DNA of 64,000 nt from contig NZ_BMPO01000003.1 of NCBI RefSeq assembly GCF_014647635.1, forward strand, positions 186,001 to 250,000. Reading direction: 5' to 3'. The notes beneath the pieces are model-generated. The model was given only the letters and a program-made list of their open reading frames with translations, did not search any database and was not told where the DNA came from. Source of the stretch: Pseudomonas matsuisoli (GTDB lineage: Bacteria > Pseudomonadota > Gammaproteobacteria > Pseudomonadales > Pseudomonadaceae). The translations under genes and the position numbers were made by a program. Below are positions 44,680-53,952 of this stretch, in pieces. Within the stretch, counting starts at the first letter, position 1, and each line of letters opens with the position of its first letter.

Positions 44680-45465
44680 ATGAGCGAAACCGAAACCGAC
44701 AATGCCGCAGCGTCCGACATCACCGGTGCGCCGGCGCCCTCGCCCTCGCCCTGGACCAACTTGGGTCCCGAGGCCTTCGAACTCCTGCGTTTGAACCCGT
44801 TGCCGACCGATCGGTATACAGGCGCTCGCCCACTGCGCTTCGTCCAACTAGGTACGCTCGAGCGCCACAGCGAAGCAGAAAGCCTGCTGCGGCTGAGCAT
44901 TCAGGTGCCTGGTGTAAAGCTTCGCCCAGAGCGAAACGGGCTCGACGTTTGGGTCGATCACCGTGCGCACCAGGTTCGCTTCGGCCCTGCAACTGGCCTG
45001 CAAACAGAGCCGCTCAACCGAGGACTTGGGCGATTCCTGGCCGCAAAGGGGATTGCCTGGGCGAAACGTCGCTGGAGCCGCTACAGCGTCGAGAGTGTGG
45101 CACTCACACCCTCGTTGACCGAAGACGGGCGCCTTACACGCGACCGTTTTCTACAAGGGCTCGGGTTCACCGTGAGTTATCAGGATGAGCAGAAACTCAA
45201 AGCTCACTGCCATGCTGAAACGGTGGGCAGCCTGATGACGGACTGGTCGCAGGAGAAATTGCAGGTCGTTTCGCCCCTTGAAAGTGCCGCCATGCTGCAA
45301 AACGCCGATCAGCAACTTCAGGAACAGGACGCGCGCCTACGCGACCTGAATGAACGGCTGGCGCGGCTCAAGCACGAAGACGGCAGCCTGCGATTCACCA
45401 TCATTTGCCTGGTGACCTTCGCCATCTTCCAGGCGGGATTGCTGATCTGGATCGTGACGCACTGA
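44680..45465 (+). CDS. Membrane-anchored coiled-coil protein
   Basis: A protein of 261 residues that I do not recognise. A Pro/Ser/Ala-rich N-terminus (1-30) and a central alpha/beta region (40-190; RNGLDVWVDHRAHQVRFGP) are followed by a coiled coil (about 205-235, LQEQDARLRDLNERLARL). One C-terminal membrane helix (ICLVTFAIFQAGLLIWIV) makes it tail-anchored with the bulk in the cytosol. It lies between the hydrolase and prmB, a position also held by an uncharacterised gene in P. aeruginosa. Confidence 0.75.
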   Translation: MSETETDNAAASDITGAPAPSPSPWTNLGPEAFELLRLNPLPTDRYTGARPLRFVQLGTLERHSEAESLLRLSIQVPGVKLRPERNGLDVWVDHRAHQVRFGPATGLQTEPLNRGLGRFLAAKGIAWAKRRWSRYSVESVALTPSLTEDGRLTRDRFLQGLGFTVSYQDEQKLKAHCHAETVGSLMTDWSQEKLQVVSPLESAAMLQNADQQLQEQDARLRDLNERLARLKHEDGSLRFTIICLVTFAIFQAGLLIWIVTH

Positions 45466-45600
45466 CTAGCGCTGGCACGCGTTTAATACTCAAACAATAC
45501 CCTGTAGGAGCCAGCTTGCTGTCGATCCGGTGGTGACGCCGATCCTGAGTGAAATCAAAACCGCTATCACCCCCTCGCCCAAGGCAAGCGACGCTCACGC

Positions 45601-46518
45601 TCAACGCACGCGCGAACGAAACAAGGCTTGGTGTGCACGACACTGCGCAGCGGCCAGCAAAAACACCCCGTGTCCGCCGTTCTCGAACTCGAGCCAGGTG
45701 AAGTCCACTTCCGGGTAAAGCCCTTCCACATGCACTTGGCTGTTTCCGACCTCGACGATCAGCAGCCCTTGTTCGCTAAGGTGATCGGCGGCCTCCGCCA
45801 GCATTCGCCGGACTAGATCCAGCCCATCGTCCCCACACGCCAGACCCAGCTCGGGTTCGTGGTGATATTCCGCCGGCATGTCCGCGAAATCTTCAGCATC
45901 AACGTAGGGCGGATTGGACAGGATCAGATCGAAGCGCTGTCGCGGCAACCCATCGAAACCATCGCCCTGTACCGTGAAGACGCGCGACTCGAGCTCATGC
46001 TGCTCGATATTGAGATTGGCCACTTCGAGCGCTTCGAAAGACAAATCAGCCAGCACCACTTCCGCCTCAGGAAAAGCGTAAGCCGCAGCAATACCAATGC
46101 AGCCTGAGCCCGTGCAGAGGTCCAGTATCCGCTCCGGCGTACGGGGCAGCCACGGATCGAAGCGACTGCCGATCAATTCGGCGATCGGCGAACGAGGGAC
46201 AAGGACGCGTTCATCCACGATGAAAGGCAGGCCGCAAAACCACGCCTCACCCAGTAGATAGGCCGTCGGCACACGCTCGTCGGTTCGCCTGGCCACGAGG
46301 GTCCGAAGGCGCTCGCATTCGTCTTCTTCTAGGCGACAGTCGAGATACGCATCCGCGACTTCATAGGGCAGACTCAACGCACCCAGCACCAACTGGCGCG
46401 CTTCGTCCCACGCGTTGTCGGTACCGTGGCCGAAGAAAAGATTTTCCTGATGGAACCGGGTGACTGCCCAGCGAATGTAGTCACGTATCGATCGAAGGCG
46501 AGAGGGGGCGATGGTCAC
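45601..46518 (-). CDS. prmB: Ribosomal protein uL3 N5-glutamine methyltransferase PrmB
   Basis: A SAM-dependent methyltransferase of 305 residues that methylates a glutamine of ribosomal protein uL3. It has an N-terminal helical domain, motif [14 protein letters not shown] (133-145) and the catalytic NPPY at 202-205. SRFDPWLPR and the N-terminal [19 protein letters not shown] are PrmB rather than PrmC features. The start is ATG at 46516-46518. A partial REP-like sequence (CCTGTAGGAGC) lies at about 45513, beyond its stop, and another at about 46630, upstream of its start. Confidence 0.95.
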   Translation of the reverse strand: MTIAPSRLRSIRDYIRWAVTRFHQENLFFGHGTDNAWDEARQLVLGALSLPYEVADAYLDCRLEEDECERLRTLVARRTDERVPTAYLLGEAWFCGLPFIVDERVLVPRSPIAELIGSRFDPWLPRTPERILDLCTGSGCIGIAAAYAFPEAEVVLADLSFEALEVANLNIEQHELESRVFTVQGDGFDGLPRQRFDLILSNPPYVDAEDFADMPAEYHHEPELGLACGDDGLDLVRRMLAEAADHLSEQGLLIVEVGNSQVHVEGLYPEVDFTWLEFENGGHGVFLLAAAQCRAHQALFRSRVR

Positions 46519-46739
46519 AACGAGAGCTCCTTCGAAAAGGAACGAAGTTTAGCCGCTCGTCCTACCGGGTGAAACGGCCTTCGTGGGCAGATCGTGGCAA
46601 CGATGCATACAACCGGCCCGCGTATCGACCTGTAGGAGCAAGCCAAGCCTGCGATTACAGTATCAGGCAGACAGCAATTGCATCAGTCCCAGCACCTCGC
46701 GGGCATGGCCCGCTCCCACGACGGCATCGCCGTCATGCA

Positions 46740-46898
46740 TCAACGCTTCTTGGGTTTGCCCTTGGGTTTTTTCTTGCTCTTCATAGGCAAGACCTGTTCG
46801 AAGGCGCGGCGCAATTCGTCCGCGGGCTTGTCGTTGATGTCATGGATTCGCTTATCGCGCTCCGCCGCGAAATCGATCAATTTCTCGTCAGTGCTCAT
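46740..46898 (-). CDS. Small lysine-rich protein downstream of alkB
   Basis: A protein of 52 residues starting 2 bp after the AlkB stop. The N-terminal part is acidic/helical (TDEKLIDFAAERDKRIHDIND), the C-terminus ends in KKKPKGKPKKR. I know no function. The ribosome binding site (GGGTG) is weak, but the position suggests translational coupling. A longer frame opens at 46946 inside alkB and is less likely. Confidence 0.6.
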   Translation of the reverse strand: MSTDEKLIDFAAERDKRIHDINDKPADELRRAFEQVLPMKSKKKPKGKPKKR

Positions 46899-46900
46899 GA

Positions 46901-47500
46901 TCACCCGTACAACAAGCGGAATGTGAGATTCAGCCGTGGCGCGCATGGTTTACGCGTCTTGGCTACCTGATGCTGCCAATAATGCTGTGTCGCGCCGCGC
47001 ATGACCAGCAGTGAACCATCCCCTAGAACCAATGAGTGCGTTGCGCCTTGTCGATCGCGGCGACGCAAGTCGAAGCGGCGTTCGCCGCCCAGGCTGAGGG
47101 ATACGACGACTGGATTACCCCCCAATACCGCCTCATCATCGCTATGCCAACCCATGGAGTCCTGGCCGTCGCGATAGAGATTCAGCAAGAGGCCGTTCAT
47201 TTTTTGACCGACTTCGGCTTCTACGCGCGCTCGAATTTCAGCCAAAAGCGGCGTCCATGCGAGCGGACGATGCTCGATCCCAGAATAGCGATACACCGCT
47301 TCGGGGTCGCCGTACCATGCGGTCAACCGTGGAATCGGATGCTGTCGACCGTATAGGGTGACCGAGGGACGTTCCCATGGTGTCTGCCTCTCCAGCGCTC
47401 GAAACCATTCTTCTGCCTCAACCGCCGAAGCCCAGCCCGCTATATATGTTACGTGCGCATCGGGAAGTTCTAACAGAGAAGGCGCAGTGAACAGTGACAT
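46901..47500 (-). CDS. AlkB-type 2-oxoglutarate/Fe(II) dioxygenase
   Basis: An oxidative demethylase-like protein of 199 residues. The iron ligands are His119 and Asp121 (GWHSDDE) with His177 (HYWQHQV); the 2-oxoglutarate arginine is Arg189 in PRLNLTFR, and the second Arg195 is also kept. Such enzymes repair alkylated bases in DNA or RNA; this one is closer to the ALKBH2/3-like group (PRLTAWYG substrate loop). The ATG at 47498-47500 is preferred over an in-frame TTG six bases earlier. It is the middle gene of a compact unit. Confidence 0.9.
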   Translation of the reverse strand: MSLFTAPSLLELPDAHVTYIAGWASAVEAEEWFRALERQTPWERPSVTLYGRQHPIPRLTAWYGDPEAVYRYSGIEHRPLAWTPLLAEIRARVEAEVGQKMNGLLLNLYRDGQDSMGWHSDDEAVLGGNPVVVSLSLGGERRFDLRRRDRQGATHSLVLGDGSLLVMRGATQHYWQHQVAKTRKPCAPRLNLTFRLLYG

Positions 47501-47502
47501 GT

Positions 47503-47790
47503 TCAAACTTCGATATCGACCCAGACACCCTGGCGGGGCAAGCCCTCGATGAGCGGATCCTCGTCAGCGACAACCGTTCGATCCGAAGCCTGCGGCGATC
47601 GACTTCGCCGCCGGCGCTGACGTCGTTCGAGATCACCAACGGTATCGGCAATGCCTTGCTCACCCGAATCCGGAGCTCCGCCGGGCTGCGTATTGACCGC
47701 GGGCGCAACCGGCGTAACGGTCGTCCGGGGCTTGGACGGCTCAGGCGGCAGAACCGGCGCAATGACAACATTAGGAATGGAAGGCAGCAT
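47503..47790 (-). CDS. Small disordered Pro/Arg-rich protein upstream of alkB
   Basis: A protein of 95 residues starting with AGGTGA 5 nt upstream and ending 2 bp before the alkB start. It has a proline-rich N-terminal half, a run of arginines (ERRQRRRRSRS, about 55-65) and an acidic C-terminus (DEDPLIEGLPRQGVWVDIEV). Function unknown. Position in the operon is the best evidence that it is real. Confidence 0.55.
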   Translation of the reverse strand: MLPSIPNVVIAPVLPPEPSKPRTTVTPVAPAVNTQPGGAPDSGEQGIADTVGDLERRQRRRRSRSPQASDRTVVADEDPLIEGLPRQGVWVDIEV

Positions 47791-48000
47791 CGAGTCACCT
47801 GGCGTTACGCGGGGCGGATGCGCCGTACTCTACTATCATCCCTGGGCCACGCGCCACGCCGTGGTATGCCCGGACGAAGCGCCAGGACGAATGGATGGTG
47901 CTTTACGTTTTTCCCATGCATCCGACCATCCGGCGCCATCGCTCTCACGCGTGCATTCAGCTAACATCACCGGCTTTTTCGAAAGGGGGAGATCGCGGGC

Positions 48001-50847
48001 ATGGCTCAACAGTATCAACCGGGTCAACGCTGGATCAGCGACAGCGAAGCAGAGCTCGGCATCGGCACGATTCTCGCTCAGGATGGCCGTCTGCTGACCG
48101 TGCTCTACCCCGCGACCGGGGATACGCGCCAATATGCGCTGCGTAACGCGCCACTGACGCGCGTCCGCTTCGTACCCGGTGACGAGGTCACCCACTTCGA
48201 AGGCTGGAAAATGACCGTCCGCGAGGTAGACGATGCCGAAGGCCTGCTGACCTACCATGGCCTGGACGAACAACATCAGCCCAGAACCCTGCCCGAAACC
48301 GAACTCTCCAATTTCATCCAGTTCAGGCTCGCGAGCGATCGTCTGTTCGCCGGGCAGATCGACCCGCTCAACTGGTTCTCGCTGCGTTATCACAGCCTGG
48401 AACATCGTAGCCGCCTGCTGCAGTCCTCCCTTTGGGGCTTGGGCGGGGTTCGCGCGCAACCGATCCCGCACCAGTTGCACATTGCCCGCGAGGTCGCCGA
48501 TCGTTCGGCACCACGCGTCCTGCTGGCGGACGAAGTCGGCCTGGGCAAAACCATCGAAGCCGGCTTGATCATCCATCGCCAACTGCTTTCCGGTCGTGCC
48601 AATCGGATTCTGATCCTGGTTCCGGAAAACCTGCAGCATCAATGGCTCGTGGAAATGCGCCGCCGCTTCAACCTGCAGGTCGCGCTGTTCGATGCCGAAC
48701 GCTTCCGCGAAAGCGACGCCAGCAACCCCTTCGAAGATGCTCAACTCGCGCTGGTGGCGCTCGAATGGCTGAAAGAAGACGATCGCGCGCAGGACGCTTT
48801 GTTCGCGGCAGGCTGGGATCTCATGGTCGTCGACGAGGCGCATCACCTCGTTTGGCACCCAGAGCGAAGCAGCGCCGAATACGCGCTCGTCGAACAATTG
48901 GCGGAGGTCATTCCCGGCGTACTGCTCTTGACCGCGACCCCAGAACAGCTCGGCCAAGACAGTCACTTCGCACGGCTGCGTTTGCTCGACCCGAGCCGCT
49001 TCCATGACCTGGAAGCCTTCCGGGCGGAAAGCGCCAACTATCGACCGGTGGCCGAAGCAGTGCGTGAATTGCTGGATAAGGGATCGCTGTCGGCATCGGC
49101 AACGGCGACGATCAGCCGTTTCCTCGGCAGCGAAGGCGAAGCACTCGTCCAGGCCATCAACGGTGGCGACGGGGAAGCGGGTCCGCGTCTGGTACGTGAG
49201 CTGTTGGACCGGCATGGTACGGGACGGGTGCTGTTCCGTAATACGCGTCAGGCGGTCCAGGGTTTCCCCGAACGGCAACTGCACGCCTACCCGCTCGCGA
49301 GCCCGGACGAGTACCTGGAGCTTCCCGTTGGCGAACATGCCGATCTATACCCCGAGCTGAGCTATCAAGCGCAACAGGACAACCCTGAAGAAGACCGCTG
49401 GTGGAACCTCGATCCGCGTGTCGAGTGGCTCGTCGACCAACTCAAGTTGCTGAAGAAATTCAAGGTACTGGTCATTTGTGCACACGCGGAAACGGCGCTG
49501 GACCTGGGCGACGCCTTGCGGGTCCGCTCCGGGATTCCGGCAACCGTCTTCCATGAAGGCATGACGATTCTCGAGCGCGACCGCGCTGCGGCGTACTTTG
49601 CCGACGAAGAATACGGCGCCCAGGTATTGATCTGTTCCGAGATCGGTAGCGAAGGCCGTAACTTCCAGTTCGCACACCACCTGGTGCTGTTCGACCTGCC
49701 CGCGCACCCAGACCTTCTCGAGCAGCGCATTGGCCGTCTCGACCGCATTGGCCAGAAGCACGTCATCCAATTGCATGTGCCCTACCTGGAAAACACCGCT
49801 CAGGAACGGCTTTTCCAGTGGTACAACGAGGCCCTGAATGCGTTCCTGGCCACCTGCCCCACCGGCAACGCGCTGCAGCACACGTTCGGCCCGCGCCTCT
49901 TGCCGCTCCTCGAAGGCGGTGACGACGATGAGTGGAACGGACTCGTGACGGAAGCCAATGCCGAGCGCGAACGCCTGGAAAGCGAGTTGCAGACGGGTCG
50001 TGACCGCCTGCTAGAGCTGAATTCCGGCGGTGAAGGCAGCGGCCAGCGGTTGGTCGAAGCCATTGCCGAACAGGACGATGAGTATGCGCTGCCGATCTAT
50101 ATGGAAATGCTGTTCGATGCCTTCGGCATCGACAGTGAAGACCATTCCGACAATGCCCTGATCCTGCGGCCCAGCGAAAAGATGCTGGACGCCAGCTTTC
50201 CGCTAGGCGACGACGAAGCGGTCACGATCACCTACGATCGCGAGCAGGCACTGGCGCGCGAAGACATGCAGTTCCTGACCTGGGAACACCCGATGGCGCA
50301 AGGCGGCATGGATCTGGTGCTGTCAGGGTCGATGGGTAATACCTCCGTCGCGCTAATCAAGAACAAGGCGCTGAAGCCGGGCACGGTGTTGCTCGAACTG
50401 CTGTACGTCAGCGACGTCGTGGCGCCCAAGGCGTTGCAGTTGGGTCGCTACCTGCCGCCTGCAGCACTTCGTTGCCTGCTCGATGCGAACGGCAACGACC
50501 TCGCGTCGAAGGTCGCCTTCGAAACGTTGAACGATCAACTTGAAAGCGTGCCTCGCGCCAGTGCCAATAAATTCATCCAAGCGCAACGCGATGCTCTGGC
50601 GCAACAGATCAACGCTGCCGAAGGGAAGGTCATGCCACGCCATCAAGCGCGCGTTGAAGATGCGCGGCAGAGACTAAGCGCAGAATTGGATGAGGAATTG
50701 GCCCGATTGACGGCGCTCAAAGCGGTCAACCCAAGCGTTCGGGACAGTGAAATCGAAGCGCTTCAGCGTAATCGCGAAGAAGGACTGCAATTGCTGGACA
50801 AGGCATCGCTACGGCTGGAAGCCATTCGCGTGCTCGTTGCCGGCTAA
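48001..50847 (+). CDS. rapA: RNA polymerase-associated Swi2/Snf2 ATPase RapA (HepA)
   Basis: A protein of 948 residues that binds RNA polymerase and helps its recycling after transcription. N-terminal Tudor-like domains (1-110), Snf2 ATPase with DEVGLGKT (Lys183) and DEAH (278-281), helicase C domain with [11 protein letters not shown] and [10 protein letters not shown], and the RapA C-terminal domain. The length is standard for the family. GGGGAG lies about 8 nt before the ATG. It is divergent from the alkB unit with 210 bp between. Confidence 0.96.
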   Translation: MAQQYQPGQRWISDSEAELGIGTILAQDGRLLTVLYPATGDTRQYALRNAPLTRVRFVPGDEVTHFEGWKMTVREVDDAEGLLTYHGLDEQHQPRTLPETELSNFIQFRLASDRLFAGQIDPLNWFSLRYHSLEHRSRLLQSSLWGLGGVRAQPIPHQLHIAREVADRSAPRVLLADEVGLGKTIEAGLIIHRQLLSGRANRILILVPENLQHQWLVEMRRRFNLQVALFDAERFRESDASNPFEDAQLALVALEWLKEDDRAQDALFAAGWDLMVVDEAHHLVWHPERSSAEYALVEQLAEVIPGVLLLTATPEQLGQDSHFARLRLLDPSRFHDLEAFRAESANYRPVAEAVRELLDKGSLSASATATISRFLGSEGEALVQAINGGDGEAGPRLVRELLDRHGTGRVLFRNTRQAVQGFPERQLHAYPLASPDEYLELPVGEHADLYPELSYQAQQDNPEEDRWWNLDPRVEWLVDQLKLLKKFKVLVICAHAETALDLGDALRVRSGIPATVFHEGMTILERDRAAAYFADEEYGAQVLICSEIGSEGRNFQFAHHLVLFDLPAHPDLLEQRIGRLDRIGQKHVIQLHVPYLENTAQERLFQWYNEALNAFLATCPTGNALQHTFGPRLLPLLEGGDDDEWNGLVTEANAERERLESELQTGRDRLLELNSGGEGSGQRLVEAIAEQDDEYALPIYMEMLFDAFGIDSEDHSDNALILRPSEKMLDASFPLGDDEAVTITYDREQALAREDMQFLTWEHPMAQGGMDLVLSGSMGNTSVALIKNKALKPGTVLLELLYVSDVVAPKALQLGRYLPPAALRCLLDANGNDLASKVAFETLNDQLESVPRASANKFIQAQRDALAQQINAAEGKVMPRHQARVEDARQRLSAELDEELARLTALKAVNPSVRDSEIEALQRNREEGLQLLDKASLRLEAIRVLVAG

Positions 50848-50864
50848 CGTTTGGCAGAAGGTAA

Positions 50865-50885
50865 CCAGTGGCTTGCCGCCACTGG
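50865..50885 (+). terminator. Hairpin after rapA
   Basis: CCAGTGGC-TTGCC-GCCACTGG, an 8-bp perfect stem 17 bp past the stop, followed by TCATTATTTG. Probably an intrinsic terminator with a weak T tract. Confidence 0.65.
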
Positions 50886-51074
50886 TCATTATTTGAACGT
50901 TAGTCGCATATTTTTATTTAAAAATCTGTTTTACCCTGCTAAATCACTCCCGAAAGGTCCGGATTAGACACTTTCAGTAAAGCGCCTGAAAATATTGGAT
51001 TTTTGGCGCCAACAATTTGAAACGAAGCCCTTGTTGCTCGGTCGAACACCGGACACTTGCGCCAGGTATGACAT

Positions 51075-53267
51075 ATGGAAGTGCAAAGCCTCGGCGCCTT
51101 ATTCGCGCTAACGACGGACGGCCGTACGCTTTACGGTTTCCGCCACGACTATCGCTGGCTCATGTTCGCTTTGCTGATCATCACGGCAGCGGCATATAGC
51201 TATTTCGGCATGGTTGAACGCATACGCAAAGCCACCGGTGATGTGCCTCGTCGAGTTTTGTGGCAAAGCCTTTCTACGCTAAACCTAGCGGGCGGCATTT
51301 GGGCGATGAACGTGGTCGCCATTCTCTCAGTGCAAACACCTGCTACCACCGCATACGATTTGTCTCGAACCAACATCTCGATCCTACCGGCACTGATTGG
51401 GTCCGGAGGGATAGTGTTGTGCATGAGCAATGTTGCCGCGCGTCAGCGACTAAGAACGGGCATGACGACACTACTGCTTGCCATCACCGCATGCGCGGTT
51501 CATCACAGCGCCCTCAGTGCACTCGATTTGGCCGCTCCGCTACGATTGGAAGCGGGCTGGATCGTAGCGTCCCTAGCCATCTCCATAGCGGTTGGCTACC
51601 TAGCGCTGACCGTCGCCGCGGGGTTGAATGACGATATCGAGAAGCGTCACTGGCAGCGTTTCGCCGCCGCCCTGTTACTCGGCACGGCGATCGTCGCCTT
51701 GCATTACTGCGGCATCGAAGCCAGATCCATTGCCCTGCTCGGCAATGTTGCACCGCAGTGGCAGCCTGCCAATGACCGCGCCCAATTGAGCGGCGCCATC
51801 GGCATCATTACGCTCCTGTTGATGGTCACTGCGGTGCTCACCGAGCGAATCGATCGGCGATTACAACACCGCAACGATGACCTGCACCGCATGCGTGCAC
51901 TGCTGAAGCGCTTGGATCGACCCGACGATGTACTGCACATGGCAGCGCACCAGGATCCGCTCACTCAATTGCTGAACCGGCGCGGATTGGAAACGGTATT
52001 CGAAGAACGGCTGCTGGAGCATCGCGCATCGGGTCACCCCCTTGCGTTGATGTTTCTCGATATCGACCACTTCAAGCGTATCAATGACAGCCTGGGCCAT
52101 GATGCTGGCGATCAGCTGCTGAAAGTCATCGCGCAACGTGTTCGTGGTGAACTGCGGGACGGCGACTCTATCGCCCGCTTCGGCGGCGACGAGTTCTGCA
52201 TCCTCGTTCCTGTCGAGCACGAAGAAGAAGCGCGCGGGCTGGCTCGAAGAGTCATGCAGAAGATGAAAGAGCCTATTTCCTTATCCGGGCGCAACCTGGT
52301 CATGACGACCAGCATCGGTATCAGCTTTTTCCCCGATCACGGGAATACGCCCGAAGAGCTCATGAAACATGCGGACCTCGCTCTCTATCAATCCAAGGAG
52401 GCCGGTCGCGATGGCGTTCATCTCTTCGATAACGAGCTCAAGCAGCGCGCGCAAAGCGACCTTCGCCTCGAACAGGAGCTTCGCCAAGCGCTGGCGAACG
52501 ATACGGATCTCGAGCTTCACTATCAGCCGGTCGTGCCTATCGATGGCGGAGCGCCGGTGCAACTCGAAGCGCTGATTCGCTGGAATCATCCGCGCTACGG
52601 CATGATTGCAGCCGAACGCTTCATTGGAATCGCCGAGGCCAGCGGGTTCATTGGCGAGCTCGACACCTGGGCGGTAAATCGTGCATGCCATGACCTTATA
52701 GAGTTAACGAATAAGGGACACACGCGAATCCAGGTCGCCATCAACTGTTCGGCGCTAAATTTCGCCGACGAAGAGCTTCCTAAAACGCTGGAAGTCGCGC
52801 TACGGCGCTCGGGTGTCAGTCCGTTGAGATTGAACGTGGAGATCACCGAAGACGCGGTCACGTCCCATGTTCAACGCGCAGTCAAGTTGTTGAAGAAGAT
52901 CTACCGACTTGGCGTCTCCATCTCGATCGATAATTTCGGCACTGGCTATTCATCACTGCCTTACCTTAAGCGGCTTCCGCTGGAGCTGGTCAAGATCGAT
53001 CGGGCTTTCACGGGCGAGCTGACCGTGGCCAACGAGAGCCAGGAGATCGTTCACGCCATCATTGCCATGGCGCACGCGATGCAGCTCAAGGTCGTGGCCG
53101 AAGGCGTCGAAACGAGCGAACAGCTGCAATGCCTGCAAGGGCTCGGCTGCGATCTCGTCCAGGGGCACCTGATTTCCGCGCCGCTCGGCATGCCGGCACT
53201 GCTCCGCTATCTTGAGCGCCCTCACGCACGTGGGCACACCATCCTGACCGGGTCCGACTTGCCTTGA
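51075..53267 (+). CDS. nbdA: MHYT-GGDEF-EAL membrane protein (NbdA-like)
   Basis: A c-di-GMP-metabolising membrane protein of 730 residues. The N-terminal seven-helix MHYT sensor (about 27-255) is followed by a coiled linker, GGDEF (RFGGDEF, 370-374) and EAL (498-500, with NCS, EITED, DNFGTGYSS, KIDR, AEGVE, QGHL intact). Both enzymatic motifs are complete by sequence. In P. aeruginosa NbdA (beside rapA) acts in nitric-oxide-linked biofilm dispersal. The MHYT motifs here are altered: the first is MN (Asn79) instead of MH, the others VH and LH. The start is the ATG at 51075, with a CAGG about 8 nt upstream. Confidence 0.92.
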   Translation: MEVQSLGALFALTTDGRTLYGFRHDYRWLMFALLIITAAAYSYFGMVERIRKATGDVPRRVLWQSLSTLNLAGGIWAMNVVAILSVQTPATTAYDLSRTNISILPALIGSGGIVLCMSNVAARQRLRTGMTTLLLAITACAVHHSALSALDLAAPLRLEAGWIVASLAISIAVGYLALTVAAGLNDDIEKRHWQRFAAALLLGTAIVALHYCGIEARSIALLGNVAPQWQPANDRAQLSGAIGIITLLLMVTAVLTERIDRRLQHRNDDLHRMRALLKRLDRPDDVLHMAAHQDPLTQLLNRRGLETVFEERLLEHRASGHPLALMFLDIDHFKRINDSLGHDAGDQLLKVIAQRVRGELRDGDSIARFGGDEFCILVPVEHEEEARGLARRVMQKMKEPISLSGRNLVMTTSIGISFFPDHGNTPEELMKHADLALYQSKEAGRDGVHLFDNELKQRAQSDLRLEQELRQALANDTDLELHYQPVVPIDGGAPVQLEALIRWNHPRYGMIAAERFIGIAEASGFIGELDTWAVNRACHDLIELTNKGHTRIQVAINCSALNFADEELPKTLEVALRRSGVSPLRLNVEITEDAVTSHVQRAVKLLKKIYRLGVSISIDNFGTGYSSLPYLKRLPLELVKIDRAFTGELTVANESQEIVHAIIAMAHAMQLKVVAEGVETSEQLQCLQGLGCDLVQGHLISAPLGMPALLRYLERPHARGHTILTGSDLP

Positions 53268-53368
53268 AGAGAGCGCTCGCGCGCCGCTGGTCACGCGAAT
53301 CGGCGTCCGGCGGGAAGGAATAGGTCGGTTCGTGTAGAATACTCGGCCCTTCACGTCAGGAGTCCGAC

Positions 53369-53551
53369 ATGCGCACTCGCAAGCCCAATGCAACTGCTAC
53401 CCCGAAACCCGCTCCAGCAGTCGAGACCAGCGAATCGATCGAAGCACAAGTCGCGGCATTCTTGAGCTCAGGCGGCCAGATCCAACAGATTGCCAAAGGC
53501 GTCAGCGGCCAGACCCAGCCGTCGCGCCACATCACCATCGGCAAGCGCTAA
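53369..53551 (+). CDS. Small basic protein, 60 residues
   Basis: The ATG has AGGAG 6 nt upstream. The N-terminus is disordered and basic (RTRKPNATATPKPAPA); the second half (ESIEAQVAAFLSSGGQIQQIAKGVSG) looks like one or two helices. It ends in HITIGKR. I think it is a conserved pseudomonad hypothetical, but know no function. Confidence 0.65.
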   Translation: MRTRKPNATATPKPAPAVETSESIEAQVAAFLSSGGQIQQIAKGVSGQTQPSRHITIGKR

Positions 53552-53619
53552 CCGTCTTAGATCAACTTCATTTACGACCGACCGTTCCTTCGTCCGCGAA
53601 GTACACGATCGGTCGCCAT

Positions 53620-53952
53620 CTACCGCCTTCCGGTCCGTTCCCGCCATAGCCTGATCAATTCCTCGGGTGCTTCCTGCTCCCCTACATGCAAACGCACGTC
53701 TTCCGTCGCGGCGTCATCGTTGAAATTGATCAAAATCACGAAATAGCGCTGGTCTCCCCGCCCTGCCTCGTCCGCAGCCTGAGCCTTCGGTGCAGCGCTT
53801 AGTAAAGCCTGGCGTATGCGCGCCCGCTCATCTTCCGAACAACTACCCAGCGCAATGGAGCAGCTATTCCGCTGCCCTGGGAGAAAGGCAACCCCCCCCT
53901 CACGCGACAGGTTGATCTGCGTCGCCTGATCCAGCGGAGGGAGCGTGCTCAC
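53620..53952 (-). CDS. Emfourin-type protealysin inhibitor
   Basis: A protein of 110 residues beginning at a GTG (53950-53952) that overlaps the protease stop (GTGA). The pattern INLSREGGVAFLPG at the N-terminus and a C-terminal YFVILINFND...RL.V.E...P..L..L segment matches the emfourin family, slow tight-binding inhibitors of protealysin-like M4 proteases. It has no signal peptide, as for its partner. The frame is open to 53976, but the coupled start is more credible. Confidence 0.8.
   Translation of the reverse strand: MSTLPPLDQATQINLSREGGVAFLPGQRNSCSIALGSCSEDERARIRQALLSAAPKAQAADEAGRGDQRYFVILINFNDDAATEDVRLHVGEQEAPEELIRLWRERTGRR

Noticed and set aside
45505-45535. Third and fourth REP sequences (near 45513 and 46630)
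   Set aside because: Only the CCTGTAGGAGC head is present and the following palindrome is degraded; mentioned under prmB but not called as full repeats.
47836-49338. Open frame of 500 codons on the minus strand opposite rapA
   Set aside because: The rapA frame carries all helicase motifs. The antisense product has no recognisable domain and is compositionally a codon-shadow.
50940-50975. TAAA-N15-CCGGATTA before the MHYT-GGDEF-EAL gene as a sigma-28 promoter
   Set aside because: The -10 half lacks GCCGATAA identity; chance match.
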